Shown piece by piece: positions 8,937 to 17,182 of a stretch of DNA of 64,000 bases. The stretch is taken from contig JAFXVN010000005.1 of assembly GCA_017524545.1 (NCBI GenBank), positions 1-64,000 of the forward strand. The letters run 5' to 3'. The notes below the pieces were generated by a model. That model was not told the origin of the DNA and searched no databases. It saw only the letters and a program-made list of their open reading frames with translations. Both the position numbers and the translations under genes were made by a program. This DNA is from Bacteroidaceae bacterium (lineage in GTDB: Bacteria; Bacteroidota; Bacteroidia; Bacteroidales; Bacteroidaceae). Within the stretch, counting starts at the first letter, position 1; every line of letters begins with the position of its first letter.

Positions 8937-9655
8937 GATACTTCATCACTCTCTCCTACGACGGCACGCGCTACCACGGCTGGCAGATTCAGCCCAACGG
9001 CGACAGCGTGCAGCAACGCTTGCAGGAAGCACTCTCCACCCTGCTTCGGCAGCCCATCGAGGTCGTAGGTGCAGGACGGACAGACACTGGCGTCCATGCC
9101 CGCATGATGGTGGCACACTTCGAAGCTTCAACTTTCAACACCCAAATTGTTTACAAACTCAACAGGCTCTTGCCGCCTGACATTGCCGTGCAGGACGTCC
9201 GCCAAGTCGCCGATGACATGCACGCCCGCTTCTCCGCCACTTCGCGCACCTATCATTACTTCATCCACACCCGCAAAGACCCCTTCCTGCAAGCCTACAG
9301 CTGGCAGGTGCCTTTCGCGCTCGACTTCTCGCGGATGAACGAAGCGGCAAAGGTGCTCCTTGAGTACAAGGACTTCACCAGCTTCTCGAAGGTAAACACG
9401 GATGTCAAGACAAACCTCTGCGACCTCAAGGAAGCGCATTGGGATGAAGTCGCACCCGGTCAATGGCGTTTCACCATCACCGCCAACCGCTTCCTTCGCA
9501 ACATGGTTCGCGCCATCGTCGGCACACTTGTCGAGGTTGGCAGAGGCAGACTATCCATAGAAGACATCCGCCGCATCATCGAAGCCAAAGACCGCTGCCA
9601 AGCAGGGGAAAGCGTCCCCGCCAAAGCCCTCTTCCTGGTTGATATAAGGTACTGA
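8933..9655 (+). CDS. truA: tRNA pseudouridine(38-40) synthase TruA
   Basis: Converts uridines 38-40 of the tRNA anticodon arm to pseudouridine. The 240-residue protein has the family length and all core motifs: the start RYFITLSYDGTRYHGWQIQ, the catalytic-Asp box GAGRTDTGVHA (about residues 47-57), FSATSRTYHYFIH and the C-terminal NRFLRNMVRAIVG. The start codon overlaps the stop of the upstream nuclease (ATGA), an unusual coupling of a housekeeping enzyme to secreted nucleases. Followed by a convergent junction with two hairpins. Confidence 0.97.
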   Translation: MRYFITLSYDGTRYHGWQIQPNGDSVQQRLQEALSTLLRQPIEVVGAGRTDTGVHARMMVAHFEASTFNTQIVYKLNRLLPPDIAVQDVRQVADDMHARFSATSRTYHYFIHTRKDPFLQAYSWQVPFALDFSRMNEAAKVLLEYKDFTSFSKVNTDVKTNLCDLKEAHWDEVAPGQWRFTITANRFLRNMVRAIVGTLVEVGRGRLSIEDIRRIIEAKDRCQAGESVPAKALFLVDIRY

Positions 9656-9683
9656 AATAACAGGGTACGCTATTTTGGGGGGC

Positions 9684-9757
9684 TAATGGGTTGATTAGGC
9701 TGAATGGGCGACTACATATTGTGCTGCGACTGCCCGTTAACCCTATTAAACCCATTA
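9684..9757. repeat. imperfect inverted repeat downstream of truA
   Basis: A 26-bp arm beginning TAATGGGTTGATTAGG (9684-9709) pairs with GCCCGTTAACCCTATTAAAC... (9732-9757), with several mismatches that are mostly G-U compatible. It is the first of two hairpins in the truA/lipoprotein junction. Confidence 0.6.
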
Positions 9758-9783
9758 TACCCATGCCCATCGTATGGAATTTC

Positions 9784-9879
9784 GACTTATAGCTCATTTT
9801 GCAGGCTACGATATGCCCGTAATCCCTGTCTTTATCGGGGCTGCGGGCATATCGTAGCCTGCAAAATGAGCTATAAGTC
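9784..9879. repeat. perfect 36-bp inverted repeat (large hairpin) at a convergent junction
   Basis: The arm 9784-9819 (GACTTATAGCTCATTTTGCA..., ending GATATGCCCG) is exactly complementary to 9844-9879, with a 24-nt loop. Pairing continues outward past one mismatch for about five more bases. It lies between the 3' ends of truA and the minus-strand lipoprotein gene. A bidirectional transcription terminator is the simplest reading, though far longer than needed. Confidence 0.85.
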
Positions 9880-9939
9880 CAAATTTATCATATATGATTA
9901 TATGAGCAATACATGGACAATCGTGTGGTAATTCAGAAC

Positions 9940-11505
9940 TTATTGTGCAACCTTGATGGGTTCTGTGAGCGCTTTTTCGTAGAACTGGCGGGGGGTGATG
10001 CGGACGGGTTCTTTCATAAACTCGGGGCGGCTCCAGCTGCGCAGAAGCAGACGGAAGTACTCTGGATCTTCTGACGGCACCTCGAAGGGCTTGTGCAGAC
10101 GGCCATCGCGGTCGAAGTAGGCAAAGTAGGTGCGTGTGTAGTTGCCGTCGTCCCTGCGGCTCTCGAAAAGAATCCAGCGGTCGTTGGAGGAGAAGGAGGG
10201 GTAGCTCTCGGGGAGGGGGCTGTTGAGACATTTAACATTGACCATTGAACATTGACCATTATTCTGGCATGTGTCGGGCGTAGCCGAATGGTCAATGGTC
10301 AATGGTGAATGGTCAATGGCTCCGAGGTCGAGAATCTGTATGTCGGCCGACGTGTGCCAGATGTGGAAGAGTCCCCAAGGGCCTTCGGCAAAGAGGACAT
10401 AGCGGCCATCCTGAGAGATGCGCGGCTGGACGGCGCTTCGTTGCTTCGACCGTGCATCGTAGATTAGCTCTGGCTCTCCAAAAGTCATGCTCTCGGCATC
10501 GAACGAGAGGCGGTAGAGGTTGTACTGCAAGCGTTTGTAGTTCTCCAGCAGCTCGTCGGTGTCCTCGTACTTCTTGTTGTACTCGTAGTGTGCAGAGCAG
10601 TAGTACAGCCACTTGCCATCGGGACTCCACGAGGGGAAGAGCTCCATCTCGGTGGAGTCGTTGAGGACTGTCTGCACACGGTTCTTCTTGACATCATAGA
10701 TGACAATGTCGCTGGCTGATTCCATGACTTCGACTTTCGACACGTCGCGAGTGTGGAAGCTCTGCATCGTGTGGTCGGTGCTGAAAGCAATGATGGGTAG
10801 CGAGGGATGCCAGGAGTTGTAGGCGGCGGCGGAAATCATCTCGGGGGTCTTGAGATTGACGAAAACGAGTTCTCCGTCGCAAACAATCATTGTCCCCGGG
10901 TTTTGCATACGCATGTGGAACATCATGTTGTCTGTGCCGTAGTTCTGATAGGAGTGGCAGTTGATGCACTGCCCTTCCATCTTCTTTGAAATCTGGCGGT
11001 TGTTGTAGATGTCCGTCTCCTCAAAGTTCGTGAGATTGCGTTGACGAATGGCCAGCTCGTCGTACCCGACAAACGTTGGGGGAAGCACACGATAAGAGAT
11101 GTAGGGGTCGATGTCTTCCTCCGCGACATAGATATTGAAAGGCTTGTATGCCATCCACTTCCCGCCTTTCTCCGTATAGACGGTGACGGAAAGGCTCTTG
11201 CCTTTGGCGGCAGAAAGCATCTCGTGCCACTCGTCCTCGTCTATCTGGACTTTATTGGCTTTGCCGCCATAACAAAGTTTTGTGTTTGGGGCCTGGAACT
11301 CCGCCACGACATCGTCCACGCTATCCACCATGAAATTGAGCGGAGCGATGTTGGGGGGCACCGTCACTCCCACATAGTCTGGCCAGATGCTTGGCTCGGC
11401 ATCGGTCTGCGTATAGGTGGATGGCAGGGAAGGATGCTTGGAGCATGCAACAAGAAGGAGGAGTAAAAATGAGAAAATGAAAAAATGAGAAAATGAAAAT
11501 CTCAT
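9940..11505 (-). CDS. beta-propeller (PD40/TolB-like) lipoprotein with a c-type haem motif
   Basis: 521 residues from the ATG at 11505, chosen because it gives a compact lipoprotein signal (lipobox LLVAC, Cys21); an in-frame ATG lies at 11562. Residues 30-160 form an extracytoplasmic domain. A CxxCH motif (GQCINCHSYQ, Cys180-Cys183-His184) could bind one haem c. Propeller repeats with WSPDGKWLYY, QPRISQDGRYVLFA and PSFSSNDRWILFES follow. About 33 residues between two blades are encoded by ATTGACCATT/AATGGTCAAT tandem repeats (10235-10319), and the signal peptide core by AAAATGAGAAAATG repeats. It follows the DUF6057-like gene closely; the pair may work together. Function unknown. Confidence 0.8.
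   Translation of the reverse strand: MRFSFSHFFIFSFLLLLLVACSKHPSLPSTYTQTDAEPSIWPDYVGVTVPPNIAPLNFMVDSVDDVVAEFQAPNTKLCYGGKANKVQIDEDEWHEMLSAAKGKSLSVTVYTEKGGKWMAYKPFNIYVAEEDIDPYISYRVLPPTFVGYDELAIRQRNLTNFEETDIYNNRQISKKMEGQCINCHSYQNYGTDNMMFHMRMQNPGTMIVCDGELVFVNLKTPEMISAAAYNSWHPSLPIIAFSTDHTMQSFHTRDVSKVEVMESASDIVIYDVKKNRVQTVLNDSTEMELFPSWSPDGKWLYYCSAHYEYNKKYEDTDELLENYKRLQYNLYRLSFDAESMTFGEPELIYDARSKQRSAVQPRISQDGRYVLFAEGPWGLFHIWHTSADIQILDLGAIDHSPLTIDHSATPDTCQNNGQCSMVNVKCLNSPLPESYPSFSSNDRWILFESRRDDGNYTRTYFAYFDRDGRLHKPFEVPSEDPEYFRLLLRSWSRPEFMKEPVRITPRQFYEKALTEPIKVAQ
10235..10319. repeat. in-frame tandem and inverted repeat inside the propeller lipoprotein gene
   Basis: ACATTGACCATTGAACATTG... (10235-10260) and GAATGGTCAATGGTCAATGG... 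(10285-10319) are degenerate 7-11-mer tandem repeats in opposite orientation, able to fold on each other. The reading frame stays open through both. The encoded stretch (IDHSPLTIDHSATPDTCQNN...) is unlike the flanking propeller sequence. Confidence 0.75.
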
Positions 11506-11600
11506 TCCATCACTTTTCTTGGCATCTTTCATCGTTTCATCTTTCATTCTTTTATCTTCCATTTTTCATTCTTTCATTTTTTCATTCTTCTCTGGTTAGT
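11463..11600. repeat. degenerate AAAATGAGAAAATG / TTTTTCATTCTTTC repeat
   Basis: A low-complexity tandem repeat that changes polarity near 11500. The left part (11463-11500) encodes the SFSHFFIFSF part of the lipoprotein signal peptide; the right part fills the gap to the upstream DUF6057-like gene. Confidence 0.7.
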
Positions 11601-13563
11601 TTGTCTGTACTTCCCTCAGCACACAATAGTCCCACATGTATGTGTCGCCGAACTCTGGACGGAGGGCTGCTCCTATCTGCTTCTCGTTCATGCCTTGGCT
11701 GGAATACAGATTCAGCCTCTCGAAGTAGGCTTTGTAGCGTTCCACGACACGCTCGTCGAACTCCACGAAGGAGAGGTTTATGCCCTGCATCTTCAGCTCA
11801 TAGACACCGAAGAGCATCGCCTCCTGCACATGTATGGGGAAATGTTTGCCCGGGTTGATGTTGTAGAACTGCTGCACCTGAGACCAAAAGCACTTCTGGT
11901 CGCGCATCAGCATGGCACAACCCAGAGCCACCTCCTGTGCATCGGGGTCGTTGGTGAGGGAATACATCCACTTCTTCATGATGGTCAGCTCAACATAGCT
12001 GTCGTCCGTTCCGACCAGCTCCGACCCCTCGTTGTAGAGTTTCAGCGGCATACGGAAACGCTCGTCCTGCGGCAGGAGCTTTTCGTCCTCTGTAAAACGC
12101 TGCATGTCTTTCGCCCACTTCTTCTGGAACGTCGTTCGGCTCAACAGACGCAGGTACTTCCGGGCATTCTCCGTCTCACCGTTCACGAGGGCGCATCTGG
12201 TGAGCATTCGCATCGTGTAGTAGGAATAGCCGTAGTGCATACAACGCTCTATGGCACGGCGGATGGCAAAGACCGTCTCGCCGAAGCTGTAATAGATGAG
12301 GTCGGCTGCCTGGTCTGCTATGCGGATGTGTATGGAGTCGCTGACCGTTACAGGCTGTATGCTTTCATTATTATATGTGTAGCGTTTGGAGCAGAACTCG
12401 CCTCTGTTGATGAGTGCGATGTCCCGCAGCATCACCATCTCGCGCGTGACAGGCCCCTTGACTCTTGCTGCCTCGCGAAGCACATCGTTCCACCGGCATT
12501 CCTCCACACCTCTCTGCATCCGCATTTCTGCGTGGAAATTATAGTCCTTGAAGTCGCGGAGATACAGGCAGAAGAACATCCCTGCCGCAACAACAAGCAT
12601 GATGCTCTGGCTGAGCACCAGCTTTCCTGTCTTCAGCCTTCCAAGGAGGGGGAACAGAAGCGGCGCGACAAGCACAACGTAGAAGGGGAACTCCAGAGCG
12701 ATGTCGTGCAGATGCTCCATTTCAAACTTGCGGAAGCCATACATCCAGGGCTGGTCTGGCCGCATCAAGGTCGTGCCTGCGGTCTCGAGGAGAGGGACAA
12801 GCCAGAGGGTGAGGAACAATAAAGTGAAAAGTGAAAAGTGAAAAGTGAAGAAATGCAGCAAGCCATCATTTTGAATTTTGAATTTTGTTTCGCCTGCGCC
12901 TGAGCTTTGCGAAGAATTTTGAATTGTTATTATTGCTGCTGCCAGCAGGGCATAGATGCCAAGCGGATAGTAGAACAGGGCTGCTACCAGAGGAATCCAG
13001 ACAAGGGCTATCCACTGCCGAACCTTCTCGCTGACAGGGAGATACTTCCAGAAAGGCACGGAGAGGAGTAGGGCAGCAAAGAGTCCTAAGGAATGGTAAA
13101 AGACATAATCGACATCATTCAGAATATAGACCCAATAGCCAAGCTGGATGATGCTGCAAAGCAAGGCCGCCAGGGGGATAAGGAGCAGAAAGCTCCATTC
13201 GTCTGCAACCCTGAACGACCACTTTGCAAGGCCGAAGGTCAGAAGCCAAAGGGCGATGAGCATTGCGCAGCCGAGAGCAGGATAGTAGAAGAACTGCGTC
13301 AGGTATGCTCCCGCCCAGGAGAGGAAACCTCCCGGACGCAGCATACAAGTGTCCCAAAAGAGCTGTGTGCTGTTCCACCAGCCCCTGTCTTGGAAGAAGA
13401 ACATCGTGTCGGCATTCCTGACATAGAGGAAGTACCAGGATAAAACAAGAAATGCAGAGATGTAGAGAATCAGAAACACCGGGAGCTTCCCGATTATCTT
13501 ACTGTCTGCTTTTCTTGGTTTCTTATCTTCTGTCTTTTTTATTTTCACATTATTTGTTTTCAA
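11596..13563 (-). CDS. polytopic membrane protein, DUF6057-like
   Basis: 655-residue inner-membrane protein. A Lys-rich cytoplasmic N terminus is followed by about ten hydrophobic helices (residues 25-345), and a soluble C-terminal half (about 360-655) rich in helices that resembles TPR-type packing. From memory it fits DUF6057, a Bacteroidales family of unknown function often beside a propeller protein like the gene downstream here. Residues about 215-250 ([29 protein letters not shown]) are encoded by GTGAAAAGTGAAAA and TTTTGAATTTTGAA repeats, seen in no other part of the gene. It overlaps leuB by 14 bases, so it depends on leuB transcription. Confidence 0.7.
   Translation of the reverse strand: MKTNNVKIKKTEDKKPRKADSKIIGKLPVFLILYISAFLVLSWYFLYVRNADTMFFFQDRGWWNSTQLFWDTCMLRPGGFLSWAGAYLTQFFYYPALGCAMLIALWLLTFGLAKWSFRVADEWSFLLLIPLAALLCSIIQLGYWVYILNDVDYVFYHSLGLFAALLLSVPFWKYLPVSEKVRQWIALVWIPLVAALFYYPLGIYALLAAAIITIQNSSQSSGAGETKFKIQNDGLLHFFTFHFSLFTLLFLTLWLVPLLETAGTTLMRPDQPWMYGFRKFEMEHLHDIALEFPFYVVLVAPLLFPLLGRLKTGKLVLSQSIMLVVAAGMFFCLYLRDFKDYNFHAEMRMQRGVEECRWNDVLREAARVKGPVTREMVMLRDIALINRGEFCSKRYTYNNESIQPVTVSDSIHIRIADQAADLIYYSFGETVFAIRRAIERCMHYGYSYYTMRMLTRCALVNGETENARKYLRLLSRTTFQKKWAKDMQRFTEDEKLLPQDERFRMPLKLYNEGSELVGTDDSYVELTIMKKWMYSLTNDPDAQEVALGCAMLMRDQKCFWSQVQQFYNINPGKHFPIHVQEAMLFGVYELKMQGINLSFVEFDERVVERYKAYFERLNLYSSQGMNEKQIGAALRPEFGDTYMWDYCVLREVQTN
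12819..12926. repeat. in-frame low-complexity repeats inside the DUF6057-like gene
   Basis: AAAGTGAAAAGTGAAAAG (12821-12848), TTTTGAATTTTGAATTTTG (12870-12888) and a reversed partner GAATTTTGAATTG (12914-12926). The frame stays open; they encode an extra segment between predicted membrane helices. Confidence 0.7.
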
Positions 13564-14629
13564 TGTATTTCACAATCCATGCTCCCACTTCCTTCGTGCC
13601 GTACTTCTCGCCACCTTCCACCTGAATCTCAGGCGTGCGGACGTTCTGGTCGAGGGAGGCATTGACGGCTTCGCGGATGAGCGCGCCTTCCTGCTTCAGG
13701 TCGAAGTACTCGAAGAGCATAGCCACGGAAAGTATCTGTGCCAAGGGGTTGGCGATGTTCAAGCCCTTGCCCTGGGGCCAGCTGCCGTGGATAGGCTCGA
13801 AGACAGGCGTTGAACTACCTGTGGAAGCACTCGGGAGCAAGCCCATAGAACCTGTGATGCACGAGCCTTCGTCGGTCAGGATGTCGCCGAAGGTGTTCTC
13901 GGTCACAATTACATCGAAGAAGCGCGGGTCCTGAATCATCCTCATGGCAGCGTTATCCACATACATGAAGTCGGTCTGCACGTCGGGGTATTCGCCCATC
14001 ATCTCCTGTGCAACCTTGCGCCACAGACGGCTTGATGCCAACACATTGGCCTTATCTACAACCGTCAGGTGCTTCCTGCGCTGGCGTGCATACTGATAGC
14101 CGACACGAAGGATGCGCTCCACCTCTGGGCGGCTGTAATAGTTCGTGTCGAAAGCATCCTCCACGCCATCGGCACCCACCGTCGGCTCCTGCTTCTTGCC
14201 AAAGTACATGCCGCCCGTCAGCTCACGGATGCAGACGAAGTCGGCACCACGAACCAGTTCATCCTTGAGGGGAGACTTGTGCACGAGGCAGTCGAAAGTC
14301 TCTACCGGGCGAATGTTGGCATAGAGGCCAAGCTTCTTGCGCATAGCCAGAAGGCCTTGCTCGGGACGTACCTTGGCCGAGGGATTGTTGTCGAACTTCG
14401 GGTCGCCCACGCTGGCAAAAAGGACAGCATCGGCTGCCTCACAAATCTGATAGGTCTCTTCGGGGAACGGGTCGCCCACCTCGTCGATGGCATGAGCACC
14501 ACAAAGAGCTTCCTTGTAACTTACTTCGTGACCGAACTTCTCGGCCACAGCACTGAGCACGGCCACACCCTGCTCCATAATCTCCGGGCCGATACCGTCA
14601 CCAGCCAAGACTGCAATGTTGAGTTTCAT
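13550..14629 (-). CDS. leuB: 3-isopropylmalate dehydrogenase
   Basis: Oxidatively decarboxylates (2R,3S)-3-isopropylmalate to 2-oxoisocaproate with NAD+ in leucine synthesis. 359 residues, the usual length. Visible hallmarks: N-terminal [11 protein letters not shown], the Arg/Glu substrate segment [13 protein letters not shown], Lys in [14 protein letters not shown], the [11 protein letters not shown] and [14 protein letters not shown] metal-binding region, and EPIHGSWPQ. The partner genes leuA and leuC/leuD are not in this window. It has its own -7 box at 14662. Its 3' end overlaps the DUF6057-like gene by 14 bases, which is functionally unexpected. Confidence 0.97.
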   Translation of the reverse strand: MKLNIAVLAGDGIGPEIMEQGVAVLSAVAEKFGHEVSYKEALCGAHAIDEVGDPFPEETYQICEAADAVLFASVGDPKFDNNPSAKVRPEQGLLAMRKKLGLYANIRPVETFDCLVHKSPLKDELVRGADFVCIRELTGGMYFGKKQEPTVGADGVEDAFDTNYYSRPEVERILRVGYQYARQRRKHLTVVDKANVLASSRLWRKVAQEMMGEYPDVQTDFMYVDNAAMRMIQDPRFFDVIVTENTFGDILTDEGSCITGSMGLLPSASTGSSTPVFEPIHGSWPQGKGLNIANPLAQILSVAMLFEYFDLKQEGALIREAVNASLDQNVRTPEIQVEGGEKYGTKEVGAWIVKYIENK

Positions 14630-14661
14630 ATTGTCAATTGTTATTTAATCATTTTCAGGTG

Positions 14662-14669
14662 CAAAGGTA
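14662..14669 (-). promoter_or_regulatory. -7 promoter box of leuB
   Basis: On the minus strand TACCTTTGC lies about 32 nt before the leuB ATG and matches TAnnTTTG. Confidence 0.7.
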
Positions 14670-14748
14670 CGAAAAAGCAAGCAAAAAACAAACATATTGT
14701 CCATTAGTTGCTTGCTATTTCGCTTAAACGAGTGTGTGAACACATAAT

Positions 14749-16299
14749 TTATTCTTTGGCATCTGCCTCGGTTCCTGTTTCCGCCTCGGCATTGTTGTGT
14801 ATCTCGTAGCTCTTCAGGTTATACATGCGCAGCATCTCTGGCGAGGGATACATGTCTATGTCCATCGGGATGAACTTAGGCACGGTGTAGCCGCCGAGGT
14901 TCTCTTTCTTGTACTCGGCCATCTGTCCTCCAGGATATACCAGGCGGAAGTCGATGGTCTTCAGCACCTCGCGTTTTGCGGGAATCTTGAGCTTACCGTC
15001 GATGCTGCCGCCATTGCCCCAGGGGTTGCGCATCACGAATTTGTAGTCGACACCTTCGTCGGGGTACATCACCGTGAAAGCATGTCCTGTGACGGTCTCG
15101 AGTTCACCACAGACAAGTCCGCCCACGTTGAAGCCGCCCACGCTAATCATGCCGTGGCTGAGGGCATAATCGACAACAAGGTCGAATTCCGAGTTGTAGA
15201 GCTTGTCGGGGCTGAAGCTATAGCTGTTGCCATTGCCTGTGAAGGGGGGCGCAGCATGTTCGGTGCCTATACCGCCGATGCGGTTGCACTTGAAGCGTGT
15301 TTCCCACTTCATAAGCGCCTTCTCCATGACGGAAGCCCAGTCGTACTTGCCGTTCTTGCCGGTAACTTGGCTGTCCAGCATTTTGTTGTCAACGACAACA
15401 TCAATGGCATTGCCCTGGGGGTCGAACATGTTCACGGTGTAGTTGTTTCCGTTCTTATGGATAATGCTCTTAATCCACTCCGGGTAGATGTAGGCGAAGG
15501 AAGCAAAGACAGCACACATACAGCAGTCGCCTATGCCGTGCTGGTTGACATCTGCAGGCTCGGGAGAGCCGAAGGGATAGAGGGTGATGGTCTTTGCCGT
15601 CCATGACCCGCTCAGTTCGTGCCAGCTTGCGTCGGGCTGGTTGTTGGGGTCTGCCAGCCAAGCCTTGTCCTCGTCGGTGGCAGCTGCATAATTCTCAAAG
15701 TGCTTGCCCATAGGCGTAATCTTTGAGCTGGTGTCGCCGCCCTTGATGCTGGCCGCCCAAAGCTTGTCGGCATCGGTGTAGATGGTGGCTCGGGTGGGGT
15801 AGGCCACAAATTCAGCCAACGTGGCAGCTTCCTTCGACTTGTAGAAATAGTACCTGCTTGTGCCTTGTTTAAGGAGGAGCAGGTCGCCCTCCATAGCGAC
15901 AATCTGGTATGTGGTCTTGGACGTGGAGCCTTCGCGCTGGGCCGTGAATGTCATGCCCTCTTTGGCACCGCCTTCGGTGTAGATCAAGTCATAGACATAT
16001 TCTGTCGTGGACTTTATCCATTTCATCTTAGGACCGGCAGTAAAGACAAGAACCTCTGTCCCGTCGTAGTGCGTCTTTGTGCCGGTTCCGTTGTTCAGAA
16101 CCCTCCATCCCAAATACCAGACGCCGTCCAGTTCGCCGGGTGCAGCACCTTCTACAATCTGCATGTAGCTTATGTTTTCCAAAAGGCAGGAGACGATGCT
16201 CTTGTCCTTGAGCGTGATGTCCAGTCGTTGTTGTGCCATTGCAGCGGAACAAAGTGCCAGCATCAGCAGCACTGTGCCCAGAATACGTTTTACTTTCAT
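14749..16299 (-). CDS. secreted calpain-like (C2 family) cysteine protease
   Basis: 516-residue protein with a signal peptide (cleavage near AMA-QQ, residues 20-23). After an N-terminal beta-rich region (about 25-200), a papain-fold domain carries the full calpain catalytic set: Gln253 and Cys259 in QHGIGDCCMCAVFASF, His406 in TGHAFTVM and Asn425 in MRNPWGNGG. The order Q-C-H-N and the RNPWG box match calpains and the Porphyromonas thiol protease Tpr. No EF-hand is obvious. A role in peptide nutrition or host protein cleavage is inferred. Its upstream neighbour is the TrmH-family gene (46-nt gap); leuB downstream has its own promoter. Confidence 0.88.
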   Translation of the reverse strand: MKVKRILGTVLLMLALCSAAMAQQRLDITLKDKSIVSCLLENISYMQIVEGAAPGELDGVWYLGWRVLNNGTGTKTHYDGTEVLVFTAGPKMKWIKSTTEYVYDLIYTEGGAKEGMTFTAQREGSTSKTTYQIVAMEGDLLLLKQGTSRYYFYKSKEAATLAEFVAYPTRATIYTDADKLWAASIKGGDTSSKITPMGKHFENYAAATDEDKAWLADPNNQPDASWHELSGSWTAKTITLYPFGSPEPADVNQHGIGDCCMCAVFASFAYIYPEWIKSIIHKNGNNYTVNMFDPQGNAIDVVVDNKMLDSQVTGKNGKYDWASVMEKALMKWETRFKCNRIGGIGTEHAAPPFTGNGNSYSFSPDKLYNSEFDLVVDYALSHGMISVGGFNVGGLVCGELETVTGHAFTVMYPDEGVDYKFVMRNPWGNGGSIDGKLKIPAKREVLKTIDFRLVYPGGQMAEYKKENLGGYTVPKFIPMDIDMYPSPEMLRMYNLKSYEIHNNAEAETGTEADAKE

Positions 16300-16345
16300 A
16301 GAATTTATGTTTTATGTGGTTAGTGGTTAGAGTAATGTTTGACTT

Positions 16346-17140
16346 TCAACTTTTTCTTTGCCTTACCGCCTCGAAGAGCAGGATGGCGGCACTGACAGAG
16401 ACGTTAAGGGAGTCCAAGCGGCCGAGCATGGGGATGCGTATGTGGGCATCGGCAGCCTGCCGCCATTGGTCGGTCAGTCCTGTTGCCTCCGTTCCCATCA
16501 CAATAGCTGTCGGGCCTGTCATCGAGGTGTCGTAGTAGAGCTTAGAGTCCTGCAATTGTGCTGTAAGTATCTGTATGCCTCTTTCCTTGAAGAAGGCGAT
16601 GCACTCGTCCGTGGTGCATGTCACGCACGGGACGGTGAAGATTGCTCCAATGGAAGAGCGGATGAGATTCGGGTTGTAGAGGTCTGTCAGCTCGTCGCAA
16701 ACCACCACGGCATCGGCTCCTGCGGCATCGGCACTGCGAAGCACCGCCCCCAGGTTGCCAGGCTTCTCCACGCTCTCTAAGACCACGATGAGCGGCGAGG
16801 CTGATAGTTTCAGGTCTGTGAGCTTTCTGCTGCGAGCCTCCACGACAGCCACAATGCCCTCCGTGCCGCCACGATAGGCAATGCGCTCATAGACGTTAGG
16901 GCTTACAGGAACGACTTCGAAAGCCTCCCTCCTCGGGGGGAGGCTCGGGGGGAGGTTTGGAGGGGGGCTGCTTATCTCCTCACAGACGAAAGCCGTGCGA
17001 AGCCTATATCCCGCTTCGAGGCAATGCTCCACCTCGCGCCGCCCCTCCACGACGAAAAGACCATCGGCTCTCCGCTGCGAAGACTTTTGCTGTAATAGCA
17101 GCAAGTGCTTAATGCGTGGGTTCTGAGTGCTAGTAATCAC
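16346..17140 (-). CDS. TrmH/SpoU family RNA 2'-O-ribose methyltransferase
   Basis: 264 residues. An N-terminal L30e-like substrate domain (about 1-85, STQNPRIKHLLLLQQ, FVVEGRREVEHCL) precedes the SPOUT domain with motif 1 SVEKPGNLGAVLRSADAAG, motif 2 IVMGTEATGL and motif 3 SLNVSVSAAILLFE, which form the trefoil-knot SAM site. It probably methylates a 23S rRNA or tRNA ribose; the target is not predictable. Residues 58-74 (PPPNLPPSLPPRRE) are encoded by an AGCCTCCC...GGGAGGCT palindrome at 16922-16945 and flanking G-runs, and replace a normal linker. The start is GTG, with no ATG nearby; the upstream gap is an AACTATGGACTATG repeat. Confidence 0.9.
   Translation of the reverse strand: MITSTQNPRIKHLLLLQQKSSQRRADGLFVVEGRREVEHCLEAGYRLRTAFVCEEISSPPPNLPPSLPPRREAFEVVPVSPNVYERIAYRGGTEGIVAVVEARSRKLTDLKLSASPLIVVLESVEKPGNLGAVLRSADAAGADAVVVCDELTDLYNPNLIRSSIGAIFTVPCVTCTTDECIAFFKERGIQILTAQLQDSKLYYDTSMTGPTAIVMGTEATGLTDQWRQAADAHIRIPMLGRLDSLNVSVSAAILLFEAVRQRKS
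16922..16973. repeat. in-frame GC palindrome in the TrmH-family gene
   Basis: AGCCTCCC (16922-16929) pairs with GGGAGGCT (16938-16945). A further G-rich stretch to 16967 repeats the unit in part. It encodes a Pro/Leu-rich linker between the substrate and SPOUT domains. Confidence 0.7.
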
Positions 17141-17148
17141 CTTTTTTA

Positions 17149-17182
17149 ATTATGAACTATGGACTATGAACTATGGACTACT
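17149..17182. repeat. AACTATGGACTATG tandem repeat
   Basis: ATGAACTATGGACTATGAAC... fills the gap between the serine hydrolase and methyltransferase genes and reaches the hydrolase stop codon. Same family as the repeats at 41380, 44070 and 58722. Confidence 0.7.
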
